A DNA stretch of 28,283 nucleotides from JAWXUK01 sp044432725 (lineage in GTDB: Bacteria; Bacillota; Clostridia; Oscillospirales; Oscillospiraceae): NCBI GenBank assembly GCA_044432725.1, contig JAWXUL010000031.1:1-28283 (forward strand), given 5' to 3'. Under the pieces are notes generated by a model, which saw only the letters and a program-made list of their open reading frames with translations, did no database searches and was not told the origin of the DNA. This document shows, piece by piece, positions 7,407-15,107 of the stretch; position 1 is the stretch's first letter, and each line of letters starts with the position of its first letter. A program made the position numbers and the translations under genes.

Positions 7407-8011
7407 ATGCCCTCTAAAAATACGTTTTTTTCAATCCAAGAGACGATTTCTTTCACACCTACTTTATTTCGTAAATCGGTGAACAAAAAGGGCTTTTCGC
7501 CCCGCATATTCTTGGAATCACGCTCCATCACCCCTAAATCGGCTCCCACATAGGGGGCTAAGTCGATTTTATTGATGATTAACAGGTCAGAACGGGTTAT
7601 GCCAGGACCGCCTTTTCGGGGGATTTTGTCCCCTTCTGCCACATCTATGACGAAAATTGTGGCGTCCACCAACTCGGGGCTGAAGGTGGCGGAGAGGTTG
7701 TCGCCTCCACTTTCCATGAAAATTAGCTCCACATCGGGGAATTTTTCCGCAAGTTCTTCCACGGCTTCCAGATTCATGGAGGCATCTTCTCGGATTGCGG
7801 TGTGGGGACAGCCACCTGTTTCCACACCAATGATGCGTTCTTGGGGTAAAATTGAGTTTTTAGCGAGGAATTCCGCATCTTCTTTGGTGTAAATGTCGTT
7901 TGTCACCACACAAATACTGTATTTCGAGGATAATTCACGGGTCAACACTTCTAAGAGTGCTGTTTTGCCAGAGCCAACAGGTCCAGCCACTCCAATCTTT
8001 ACATAAGACAT
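7403..8011 (-). CDS. ureG: urease accessory GTPase UreG
   Basis: A 202-aa SIMIBI-class GTPase. The P-loop is GPVGSGKT (residues 10-17), the metal-binding CPH motif lies in ETGGCPHTAIREDASMN, and MESGGDNLSATFSPEL and the guanine-specificity motif INKIDLAPYVGADL are all present. GTP hydrolysis by UreG drives nickel insertion into urease with UreD, UreE and UreF. AGGAG precedes the ATG by a normal distance, and the gene starts 24 bp after ureF. Complete and well conserved. Confidence 0.97.
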   Translation of the reverse strand: MSYVKIGVAGPVGSGKTALLEVLTRELSSKYSICVVTNDIYTKEDAEFLAKNSILPQERIIGVETGGCPHTAIREDASMNLEAVEELAEKFPDVELIFMESGGDNLSATFSPELVDATIFVIDVAEGDKIPRKGGPGITRSDLLIINKIDLAPYVGADLGVMERDSKNMRGEKPFLFTDLRNKVGVKEIVSWIEKNVFLEGM

Positions 8012-8035
8012 ATTTTTTCTCCTTTTATGGAATAA

Positions 8036-8734
8036 TTAGGACATATACAAGCGTGAATACAACTTTTCGTGTTCCATTGCTCTCAAGTCCAGACCTGCAC
8101 AAGAGAGGAACAAATCCTCCTCCCCCAAGTGTTGTAGTTTTTCTAACATTTTGGGGAAGTTTTTTTGCAGTTGGGTGAATATTTTCTGTCCCTCTGTCTG
8201 GCTAAGGGGGATTAACTTGACACAATTTGTGATGTTTGCTGAGACTTGACTGTATAAATAGTGGGAAAGCACCATGTTTTCTTCTAAGTCTGCCATGGCA
8301 CAAAACACCGCATAGGCGACGGGGTGCGAGATCATACCTGCACATTCTTCTTGATATTGTTTGAAAAAGTCCAAAGAAAAATCCACTGATAAGCCCTCTA
8401 CGGTTTTTACAAAACGCTTTCCTAGTTTCAGACTTGCCTCTCGTAACTCTGTGGCAGTGCGAGAGGCAAGGGAAAGTTGTTCTAGCTCTTGTAATTTTTG
8501 CAAGTCTCGATGTTTTCCGTAGAGAAAAGCTTGCTTGACAGGCAAAAGTTCACTGTAAAGTAAGGAGGATGTCATCTGTGCGGTGAGCCATTCTTCTGCG
8601 ATCTTTCCATTATGAACTAAGTTTTTTTGTACATAAGTTTCCAAGCCATAACTTTGGGTGTAGCTTCCGATGGGGAATTGGGAATCGTTGATTTGGAGCA
8701 ATAAAAAGTAGTTTTTATTCAAAATATCCCCCAT
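8036..8734 (-). CDS. ureF: urease accessory protein UreF
   Basis: A 232-aa, mostly helical protein with the UreF hallmarks LLQINDSQFPIGSYTQSYGLETYVQKNLV near the N-terminus and ISHPVAYAVFCAMADLEE in the second half. It ends SRLYMS. UreF bridges UreD and UreG on the apo-urease complex and controls GTPase activity. The start lies 2 bp after the ureE stop without an obvious Shine-Dalgarno sequence, so translation is probably coupled to ureE. Complete. Confidence 0.95.
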   Translation of the reverse strand: MGDILNKNYFLLLQINDSQFPIGSYTQSYGLETYVQKNLVHNGKIAEEWLTAQMTSSLLYSELLPVKQAFLYGKHRDLQKLQELEQLSLASRTATELREASLKLGKRFVKTVEGLSVDFSLDFFKQYQEECAGMISHPVAYAVFCAMADLEENMVLSHYLYSQVSANITNCVKLIPLSQTEGQKIFTQLQKNFPKMLEKLQHLGEEDLFLSCAGLDLRAMEHEKLYSRLYMS

Positions 8735-8736
8735 AA

Positions 8737-9210
8737 TCAGTGAGAATGGCTGTGTCCTCCACCATGAGAGGAGGAGATATTGTGATTAAGGTTAATTTTC
8801 AGTGTCTCCACTTTTACAGAAGCTCCGATTTTTTTCAACATAACTTGGATGGGTTTGTCATAGGGTGTGATGAAATCTTTGTGATTGTGGTGATAGAAAA
8901 AGGGGGCGTGACGGTTGCCAATTTCGTAGCAAATTTTCGGGATAAGAGGGGCATCTTCCCCAGAAACTACCAAAACTTCGCAAGGGAGCACCTCTACCGC
9001 CAGAAAAAAGTCCTCTTCCTCCCATAAAATATCATTTTCTTTCAAACCATGATGAGCGGTGTGTTCGTCCAAAGAGATTCCCACCTCACGACCTTTTTTG
9101 GAAGTAAGTCTTTGGATTTTTTTACAGGCATTGTACCAGTCAATACAGATATAATCCACTTCTTTTTCTGGATTTTCAGGTAATGTGCCCAGTACTTTTT
9201 CGATTTTCAT
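8737..9210 (-). CDS. ureE: urease nickel metallochaperone UreE
   Basis: A 157-aa protein with the UreE N-terminal peptide-binding domain (VDYICIDWYNACKKIQRLTSKKGREVGISLDEH) and metal-binding domain (EIGNRHAPFFYHH, IQVMLKKIGASVKVE). It ends in a short His-rich tail (SSSHGGGHSHSH), the nickel-storage tail found in many but not all UreE proteins. UreE hands nickel to UreG. The ribosome site TAGGAGG begins in the ureC stop codon, so the two genes are tightly linked. Confidence 0.95.
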   Translation of the reverse strand: MKIEKVLGTLPENPEKEVDYICIDWYNACKKIQRLTSKKGREVGISLDEHTAHHGLKENDILWEEEDFFLAVEVLPCEVLVVSGEDAPLIPKICYEIGNRHAPFFYHHNHKDFITPYDKPIQVMLKKIGASVKVETLKINLNHNISSSHGGGHSHSH

Positions 9211-9221
9211 GGAAAATCCTC

Positions 9222-10934
9222 CTAAAATAGGTTGTAAAGTTGGGTCAGTGGCAAGGTTTTGGCTGGTTCTGACTTGACTGCAGTACCGTCCACTGTGACA
9301 GAATAGGTTTCTGGGTCAACCAGAATTTCAGGGGTAACATCATTGAATTTCATCTCTTTTTTGCCTATTTTGCGACAATTTTCAACTGGTATAACCTGTT
9401 TTTCTAGTCCATATTCCTCTTTGATGCCCTTTTCATAGGAAATTTTGGAGACAAAAGTAATAGAAGTCTCATATTTTGCTTTTCCTACAGAACCGAACAT
9501 TTCTCTGTAAAACACAGGTTGTGGGGTGGGGATAGATGCATTAGGGTCTCCCATTTTTGCTGCGGCAATCATGCCACCTTTTAAAATTAAGTTGGGTTTC
9601 ACACCAAAGAAAGCAGGGGTCCAAATGACTAAGTCAGCCAGTTTCCCAACTTCCAAAGAGCCCACCACATGCGAAATGCCGTGGGTAATGGCTGGGTTGA
9701 TGGTGTATTTTGCAATGTAGCGTTTCAGACGAAAATTGTCAGCGTTGGAGGTTTCTTCGGGCAAATTCCCTCGTTCTTCCTTCATTTTATGTGCTGTTTG
9801 CCATGTTCTGGTGATGACTTCCCCCACACGCCCCATGGCTTGGGAGTCAGAACTCATCATGGAGAATATGCCCATATCGTGAAGCACGTCCTCTGCTGCA
9901 ATGGTTTCTGGACGAATACGAGAATCGGCAAAGGCAACGTCTTCGGGGATGTTACTGTCTAAATGATGGCAAACCATGAGCATATCAAGGTGTTCATCGA
10001 TGGTATTTACGGTAAAAGGCATGGTTGGATTGGTGGAAGAGGGCAAAATATTAGGGAAACCTGCTGCTTTGATGATATCAGGGGCATGACCTCCTCCTGC
10101 ACCTTCGGTATGGTAGGTATGGATGGTGCGACCAGCAATGGCGTTCAACGTATCCTCCACACAGCCACCTTCGTTTAAGGTGTCGGTGTGTATTGCCACT
10201 TGGATATCATAGTTGTCAGCCACATCCAAACAGGTGGAAATGGCAGCAGGGGTACTGCCCCAGTCTTCGTGTAGTTTTAGTCCCACTGCACCTGCCTCCA
10301 CTTGTTCAATCAAAGGCTCTTTCCCAAAACAGTTGCCTTTGCCCAAGAAACCAAGGTTCATGGGGTATTCCTCTGCAGCTTTCAGCATCATTTTTAAGTT
10401 CCAAGGTCCAGGGGTGCAAGTGGTGGCATTTGTGCCATCGGCAGGACCTGTGCCACCACCTATCATGGTGGTGATGCCAGAGTGGAGTGCCGTATCAATT
10501 TGTTGGGGACAGATGAAATGAATGTGGCTGTCAATGCCCCCTGCTGTTACAATGAGTCCCTCTCCAGCGATTGCTTCCGTGGAAGCCCCTACCACCATAT
10601 CTGGGTGGACACCATCCATGATATCAGGATTGCCAGCCTTGCCGATTCCTACGATTTTGCCGTTTTTTACCCCAATGTCAGCTTTGACGATGCCTGTATA
10701 ATCCAAAACAATGGCGTTGGTGATGACCAAGTCCAGATCACCATCTTTACTTGTGGTATTGACGGACTGACCCATCCCATCACGGATGGTTTTCCCCCCA
10801 CCAAATTTGATTTCGTCTCCATAAGTGGTGAAATCATGTTCTATTTCCAGAAATAAGTTGGTGTCTCCCAAACGAACTTTGTCCCCTGTGGTGGCACCAA
10901 ACATCATGGCATAGTCTTTTCCTGATAATTTCAT
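9222..10934 (-). CDS. ureC: urease alpha subunit (catalytic), UreC
   Basis: A 570-aa dinickel amidohydrolase that splits urea to ammonia and carbamate. Active-site motifs are intact: SHIHFICPQQ (nickel histidines), GAVGLKLHEDWG (the lysine carbamylated to bridge the nickels), IHTDTLNEGG, HTYHTEGAGGGHAPD, the flap MVCHHLDSNIPEDVAFADSRIR with its Cys-His pair, and FSMMSSDSQAMGRVGE (Asp ligand). The chosen start, MKLSGKDYAMMFG at 10932-10934, overlaps the ureB stop as ATGA and matches the family length; an upstream in-frame extension into ureB is not needed. The alpha, beta and gamma subunits are separate genes, the usual bacterial arrangement. Confidence 0.98.
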   Translation of the reverse strand: MKLSGKDYAMMFGATTGDKVRLGDTNLFLEIEHDFTTYGDEIKFGGGKTIRDGMGQSVNTTSKDGDLDLVITNAIVLDYTGIVKADIGVKNGKIVGIGKAGNPDIMDGVHPDMVVGASTEAIAGEGLIVTAGGIDSHIHFICPQQIDTALHSGITTMIGGGTGPADGTNATTCTPGPWNLKMMLKAAEEYPMNLGFLGKGNCFGKEPLIEQVEAGAVGLKLHEDWGSTPAAISTCLDVADNYDIQVAIHTDTLNEGGCVEDTLNAIAGRTIHTYHTEGAGGGHAPDIIKAAGFPNILPSSTNPTMPFTVNTIDEHLDMLMVCHHLDSNIPEDVAFADSRIRPETIAAEDVLHDMGIFSMMSSDSQAMGRVGEVITRTWQTAHKMKEERGNLPEETSNADNFRLKRYIAKYTINPAITHGISHVVGSLEVGKLADLVIWTPAFFGVKPNLILKGGMIAAAKMGDPNASIPTPQPVFYREMFGSVGKAKYETSITFVSKISYEKGIKEEYGLEKQVIPVENCRKIGKKEMKFNDVTPEILVDPETYSVTVDGTAVKSEPAKTLPLTQLYNLF

Positions 10935-11308
10935 ATGTGTCCTCCTTCTCCCAAAAAGCCCCACTGACAAGCTCTACGGATAGTTTTTCTTTGATTTTCG
11001 GGGTTAATAGCACCATCTGTCAGGTTATTGAGTCCATAAACACGTTGACGACCTCCCAAAGCAACCAATTCTACTTCTTTGGTTTCCCCAGGTTCAAAAC
11101 GAACAGAAGTGCCTGAGGGAATGTTTAAGCGAAAGCCAAAACTCGCCTCACGGTCAAATGCCAAGAGCTTATTCACTTCAAAAAAGTGAAAGTGTGACCC
11201 TACTTGGACTGGTCTGTCCCCTGTGTTTGCAATGGGGAGGGTGATGGTGGCTCGTCCTTCATTTAATGTAATATCACGGTCTTTTGTGATGACTTCTCCT
11301 GGTATCAT
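10931..11308 (-). CDS. ureB: urease beta subunit UreB
   Basis: A 125-aa subunit starting MIPGEVITKDRDITLNEGR, with GDRPVQVGSHFHFFEVNKLLAFDR and GTSVRFEPGETKEVELVALGG, which are diagnostic. It is slightly longer than the roughly 100-aa minimum because of a C-terminal extension ending FLGEGGHI. It contributes to the trimer of heterotrimers but not to catalysis. AGGAGG lies 16 bp after ureA, and the last codons overlap the ureC start. Confidence 0.97.
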   Translation of the reverse strand: MIPGEVITKDRDITLNEGRATITLPIANTGDRPVQVGSHFHFFEVNKLLAFDREASFGFRLNIPSGTSVRFEPGETKEVELVALGGRQRVYGLNNLTDGAINPENQRKTIRRACQWGFLGEGGHI

Positions 11309-11324
11309 AGTTTTTTCCTCCTAT

Positions 11325-11630
11325 TTAATGTGGGATTGGTTGATGTACGGTGACAAGTTTGGTGCCATCAGGGAAGGTGGCTTCGATTTGAATATCGTGA
11401 ATCATCTCTGGTACGCCCTCCATCACTTGTTCTGCACTTAAGATTTCACGTCCCAAACTCATCAGCTCTGTGACGGATTTCCCATCCCTTGCCAGTTCCA
11501 AAAGGTCGGAACTGATTAAAGCGATGGACTCGGTATAGTTCAGCTTCAAACCACGCTCTAGGCGTTCTTTTGCTAAATTTCCTGCACAATGTAGCAGTAG
11601 TTTTTCCATTTCTTTTCCTGTTAGTTTCAT
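11325..11630 (-). CDS. ureA: urease gamma subunit UreA
   Basis: A 101-aa subunit with LTGKEMEKLLLHCAGNLAKERLERGLKLNYTESIALIS and VPEMIHDIQIEATFPDGTKLVTVHQPI, both standard for UreA. It is the first gene of the seven-gene operon ureABCEFGD. AAAGGAG precedes the start by a normal distance, and a near-consensus promoter lies about 50 bp further upstream. No nickel-transporter gene lies in the operon or the window. Confidence 0.97.
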   Translation of the reverse strand: MKLTGKEMEKLLLHCAGNLAKERLERGLKLNYTESIALISSDLLELARDGKSVTELMSLGREILSAEQVMEGVPEMIHDIQIEATFPDGTKLVTVHQPIPH

Positions 11631-11677
11631 AAAATACTCCTTTCTTCTTGGACAAAATTTGCCTTTGATTCTTACAA

Positions 11678-11707
11678 ATTATATCATAGTGGAAAAGGAC
11701 TTGTCAA
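11678..11707 (-). promoter_or_regulatory. promoter of the urease operon
   Basis: On the minus strand TTGACA (11702-11707), an 18-bp spacer and TATAAT (11678-11683) give an almost perfect vegetative promoter, 47 bp from the ureA start. The implied leader is about 40 nt and shows no strong structure. I saw no obvious GlnR/TnrA- or CodY-type operator, so nitrogen control is not apparent. Confidence 0.75.
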
Positions 11708-11949
11708 TGAACATATCCTCCAAAAATTATGTAATTATTTCCCAATTATATGAATGAGGGATTTAGCACTCTTGCATAAGAGCGACAAAATGACGGAGAA
11801 ATTACAATTTTCCTTAAATTCATGCAAGTGCTATTGTATTGTCTTGCAAAAAATCCAGTTATTTTTATCACAAATTCCAAAAAGCACCATAGCTTTCCCC
11901 TATGGTTTTGTATAATTCTCATGAAATGAAAAAACATTGAAAAAAAGCC
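11708..11949. other. control region between the divergent urease and urea-transport operons
   Basis: No gene is visible. Small inverted repeats are present: CTCTT-gcat-AAGAG (11769-11782) and CCATAG/CTATGG (11887-11892 with 11900-11905, followed by TTTTG). A looser GCAAG/CTTGC pair lies near 11824-11851. They may be regulatory or chance; none matches a site I can name. Confidence 0.35.
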
Positions 11950-11978
11950 TTGATTTTCTCAAAAAATGGGTCTATACT
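11950..11978 (+). promoter_or_regulatory. promoter of the cytidylate-kinase-like/urtABCDE operon
   Basis: TTGATT (11950-11955), a 17-bp spacer and TATACT (11973-11978) lie 113 bp before the first start codon. The predicted transcript would begin at about 11985, immediately before the first arm of the structured leader. Confidence 0.6.
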
Positions 11979-11987
11979 TTTGTTCAG

Positions 11988-12075
11988 GTGCTAAAACAGC
12001 CTTTCACTTCTTCTCGTATCCTTGAGAAGTCAAGACAAGGTAGTAGCACTCTTAGGTAAAAATCTAAGAACAAAG
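11988..12075 (+). promoter_or_regulatory. structured 5' leader of the urea-transport operon
   Basis: GTGCTA (11988-11993) pairs perfectly with TAGCAC (12044-12049), closing a domain that contains a 6-7 bp hairpin (about 12007-12030, CTTCTC with GAGAAG). A second hairpin, CTTAG-gtaaaaat-CTAAG, follows at about 12051-12068, just before the ribosome site. A closing stem starting at the predicted transcription start, followed by an expression-platform-like hairpin, is riboswitch-like. It matches no riboswitch consensus I know (not ykkC/guanidine, preQ1, purine, THF or NiCo). Confidence 0.4.
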
Positions 12076-12090
12076 TGAGGTGTCAGTAAT

Positions 12091-12744
12091 ATGACGACAG
12101 ATCCCAAGCCCTTTGTCATTACCATTGCTCGTAGTTTTGGGAGTGGTGGGAAATACATTGGAACCCAACTAAGTCAAAAATTGAATATTCCCTGTTATGA
12201 TGATGAGTTGAAACGGATTTTAGAAGAACAATCTGGCATTCACAACAAGCATTTTCAAAATATGGAAGAAAATTTTGACTTACCCTTTTGGCTACAAAAG
12301 CTTCGGAAAAAACCAGTGTCAGAGTATGTGGTATCTCCCCATGAGGACAGATTTTTATCTGATGTGGGACTTTACAAGATGCAGGCAAAACTATTAAATG
12401 AGCTGGCAAGTAGTGAGAGTTACGTGGTGATGGGGAAATGTGCAAATCATGTGTTGCGACAGAGAAATAATGTGATGAGCATACATGTTTCTGCTTCCCT
12501 TGCCTCTTGCAAGGAGAGTATTTGCAAAAAACTAGGTGCTCCCCCAGAGGAAGCAGAGAAATTGATTTTGAAAACAGACCGTTATCGCCGTGAATATTAT
12601 CAGTATTACAGCGAAGGAAAAAAGTGGGATAGCCCCTTGGAATATGACTTCATGTTAAATAGTAGTCGTTTGGGGAGGGACACTTGTGTGGAGATGATTC
12701 TGGGACACATCAAAAGAAAATTTGGGGTTAGCCCCACAGAATAA
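12091..12744 (+). CDS. cytidylate-kinase-like family protein
   Basis: A 217-aa protein with an N-terminal nucleotide-binding start VITIARSFGSGGKYIGTQLSQKLNIPCYDDEL, the pattern of the cytidylate kinase-like family (Pfam Cytidylate_kin2), then a helical middle, VVMGKCANHVL and a C-terminal NSSRLGRDTCVEMI. It is shorter and more divergent than CMP kinase; substrates of this family are mostly unknown. It is the first gene after the promoter at 11950-11978 and ends 29 bp before urtA, with no terminator between, so it is probably co-transcribed with the urea transporter. A regulatory or metabolic link to urea use is inference only. Confidence 0.8.
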   Translation: MTTDPKPFVITIARSFGSGGKYIGTQLSQKLNIPCYDDELKRILEEQSGIHNKHFQNMEENFDLPFWLQKLRKKPVSEYVVSPHEDRFLSDVGLYKMQAKLLNELASSESYVVMGKCANHVLRQRNNVMSIHVSASLASCKESICKKLGAPPEEAEKLILKTDRYRREYYQYYSEGKKWDSPLEYDFMLNSSRLGRDTCVEMILGHIKRKFGVSPTE

Positions 12745-12773
12745 AAGAAAATATTTGATTTTAAGGAGAAAAA

Positions 12774-14078
12774 ATGATGAAAAAGTTTAGATTGAAAAAA
12801 TTATTACTGACCACTATGGCGATGCTGAGCCTTGCAAGTCTGGGTTCTTGTGCCAGTGAAGATGGGGGCACAGCAACAGGAACAAGCTCAGGTGGGGGCA
12901 GTTCTTCTAGCGATAGCGGATCTGGCTCAGCGTCAGCAGGGGGTGATACTGTCACCGTAGGTATTTTGCACTCCAGCACAGGAGCTATGGCAATTAGTGA
13001 GCAATCTGTCATTGATGCAGAGATTCTTGCCATTACAGAAATAAATGCTGCTGGTGGTGTTTTGGGACATCAAGTTGAGTACAAATTGGAAGATGGGGCT
13101 TCTGAACCTTCTACTTTTGCCACAAAAGCAGAAAAATTGGTGGACGCTGACGGCGTAACAACTGTGTTCGGTTGCTGGACTTCCTCTTCACGTAAAGCGG
13201 TCTTACCTATTTTTGAAGACTACGATGCCTTGCTTTTCTATCCCATTCAATATGAAGGCATGGAGCAAAGCCCTAATATCGTGTACACAGGCGCTGCACC
13301 CAACCAACAAATTGTACCAGCAGTGGAGTTCTTGCTGGCAGAAGGCTATGAAACCTTTTTCCTCATGGGTTCTGACTATGTGTTCCCACGGACAGCAAAC
13401 ATGATCATCAAAGCACAAGTGGAAGCTGCTGGTGGAACTGTGGTGGGCGAAGAATATGCCAGCATGGACCAAACAGACTTTGCTTCTATTATCTCTAAAA
13501 TTGAAACAGCACAACCTGATGTGATACTAAACACCCTGAACGGCACAGGAAACGTGTCTTTCTTCAAGCAAATGGGCGAGAAAAACTACACTGCTGATGA
13601 CTTTATGACCATGTCCTTCTCCATTGCAGAAGAAGAAGTGTCTGCTATTGGTTCTAGCTTGCTGGTGGACCACATGGTTTCTTGGAACTATTACCAAACC
13701 ACAGAAACACCTGAAAATGAAACTTTTGTTGCTGCTTATAAGGCGGCTACCAGTGACAGTCGTGTGACCTCTGACCCTGCAGAAGCTGCTTATGACGCTG
13801 TTTACTTATGGGCTGCAGCTTGCGAAGCTGCTGGTAGTTTTGAAGTAGAAGATGTGCTTGCTGAAATTCGTACTGGAGAAATTTCTTTCCAAGCACCAGA
13901 AGGCTTGGTGACCATAGACGGCGAAACACAACATCTTGCCAAACCTGTTCGTATTGGGCAAATCAGCGAAGATGGACTGATTTATGAAGTATATTCTACT
14001 GCTGCACCTGTTGACCCTGACCCTTATCTCACTGGCTATGACTGGGCAGTGGCAGCTGGCTTGCAACCTTTGGACTAA
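12774..14078 (+). CDS. urtA: urea ABC transporter substrate-binding lipoprotein UrtA
   Basis: About 434 aa. A basic N-terminus and hydrophobic stretch lead to a lipobox LGSC (Cys at residue 26), then a 30-residue Gly/Ser/Thr linker and a type I periplasmic-binding fold starting VTVGILHSSTGAMAISEQSVIDAE. FGCWTSSSRKAVLPIFEDYDALLFYPIQYEG and the tail DPYLTGYDWAVAAGL are close to UrtA of other bacteria. The protein is anchored outside the membrane and captures urea for UrtBCDE. Two adjacent ATGs (12774, 12777) are possible; AAGGAG at 12763-12768 fits the second slightly better. It is followed by a hairpin terminator, so it is likely expressed above the permease genes. Confidence 0.93.
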   Translation: MMKKFRLKKLLLTTMAMLSLASLGSCASEDGGTATGTSSGGGSSSSDSGSGSASAGGDTVTVGILHSSTGAMAISEQSVIDAEILAITEINAAGGVLGHQVEYKLEDGASEPSTFATKAEKLVDADGVTTVFGCWTSSSRKAVLPIFEDYDALLFYPIQYEGMEQSPNIVYTGAAPNQQIVPAVEFLLAEGYETFFLMGSDYVFPRTANMIIKAQVEAAGGTVVGEEYASMDQTDFASIISKIETAQPDVILNTLNGTGNVSFFKQMGEKNYTADDFMTMSFSIAEEEVSAIGSSLLVDHMVSWNYYQTTETPENETFVAAYKAATSDSRVTSDPAEAAYDAVYLWAAACEAAGSFEVEDVLAEIRTGEISFQAPEGLVTIDGETQHLAKPVRIGQISEDGLIYEVYSTAAPVDPDPYLTGYDWAVAAGLQPLD

Positions 14079-14138
14079 GCCAACTATTTTGTGGATTCCC
14101 TGTATCGTTACAGATACAATGATTCGATAACCACTTCG

Positions 14139-14172
14139 TATCCCCTCCCTCTTGGGGGGGGATATATTTTTT
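14139..14172 (+). terminator. intercistronic terminator/attenuator between urtA and urtB
   Basis: TATCCCC (14139-14145) pairs with the G-run ending GGGGATA at 14164, followed by TATTTTTT. A second small hairpin, TGTATC/GATACA (14101-14118), lies upstream. Because urtBCDE continue in the same direction with no clear promoter of their own, this is probably a partial terminator that lowers permease expression relative to the binding protein. Confidence 0.7.
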
Positions 14173-14192
14173 AACAAGGAAAGGAAACGGCG

Positions 14193-15095
14193 ATGGATCA
14201 GTTTATTAACACAATATTCAACGGACTTAGCCTTAGTTCTATTATTTTGCTTGCGTCCATAGGGCTTTCTATCACCTTTGGGCTGATGCGTGTGATTAAT
14301 ATGGCACATGGTGAGTTTATCATGATTGGTGCCTATACCACATATGTGGTGCAAAGTATATTCCAAGACTATCTTCCTACCATGATTGACAGCTATTATT
14401 TCTTTGCCATTCCCATGGCATTTTTGGTGGCATTTCTCATTGGGAGTTTACTGGAAAAATTGGTGATTTCTCGCCTTTATGGCAGAGAAATAGACAGTCT
14501 GCTTGCCACCTATGGCATTAGTTTGATTTTTCAACAACTGGCACGGACGATTTTTGGTAGTCAAGGGGTAAATATCCAAGCACCGTCTTTTTTAAATGGT
14601 GGTATCACTTTAGGGGGGAATACTTTTTCCTATAATCGGATGTTTATCGTTTTTCTGGTGGCGTTGTGCCTTTGTGGTATTTGGCTACTGATGTACAAAA
14701 TGAACTTCGGCACACAAATGCGTGCTGTGATGCAAAACAGGCAAATGGCACAATGTATGGGAATCAACTCCAAACGAGTGGATAATCTTACCTTTGCCTT
14801 AGGTTCTGGTTTGGCTGGCATTGCTGGATGTTCTGTTTCACTACTTGGCTCTATTGATTCTATGGTGGGGCAAAACTACATCGTCAACTCTTTTATGGCT
14901 GTGGTCATTGGAGGGGTTGGGAAACTTCTGGGTACAGTCTTAGGGGCTGGTATCATCGGTTTTTCTACGATTTTTGCAGAAGGGTATACCTCTGCTTCCA
15001 TTGCAAAAGCAATTGTTCTACTTATTTTAATTATTTTACTACAAAAAAGACCACAAGGACTGTTTGTCATTCGGACACGCAGTTTAGATGACTAG
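14193..15095 (+). CDS. urtB: urea ABC transporter permease UrtB
   Basis: A 300-aa branched-chain-type permease (LivH family) with about eight hydrophobic segments. Diagnostic stretches are GLSLSSIILLASIGLSITFGLMRVINMAHGEFIMIGAY, LLATYGISLIFQQLARTIFGSQGVN and FMAVVIGGVGKLLGTVLGAGIIG. It lacks the long N-terminal extracytoplasmic extension seen in proteobacterial and cyanobacterial UrtB. AAGGAAAGGAAA precedes the start, and the stop lies 12 bp before urtC. It forms the membrane channel with UrtC. Confidence 0.92.
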   Translation: MDQFINTIFNGLSLSSIILLASIGLSITFGLMRVINMAHGEFIMIGAYTTYVVQSIFQDYLPTMIDSYYFFAIPMAFLVAFLIGSLLEKLVISRLYGREIDSLLATYGISLIFQQLARTIFGSQGVNIQAPSFLNGGITLGGNTFSYNRMFIVFLVALCLCGIWLLMYKMNFGTQMRAVMQNRQMAQCMGINSKRVDNLTFALGSGLAGIAGCSVSLLGSIDSMVGQNYIVNSFMAVVIGGVGKLLGTVLGAGIIGFSTIFAEGYTSASIAKAIVLLILIILLQKRPQGLFVIRTRSLDD

Positions 15096-15107
15096 GAGGA
15101 GGAGAAT

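Noticed and set aside
9526..10856. Several plus-strand open frames across ureC
   Set aside because: They lie antisense to a highly conserved urease gene, have no ribosome sites and resemble no family.
11988..12075. Guanidine-I (ykkC) or NiCo riboswitch
   Set aside because: Either would fit urea or nickel biology, but their conserved sequence blocks are not present.
12119..13567. Minus-strand open frames over the cytidylate-kinase-like and urtA genes
   Set aside because: Antisense to well-supported genes; composition follows the complementary codons.
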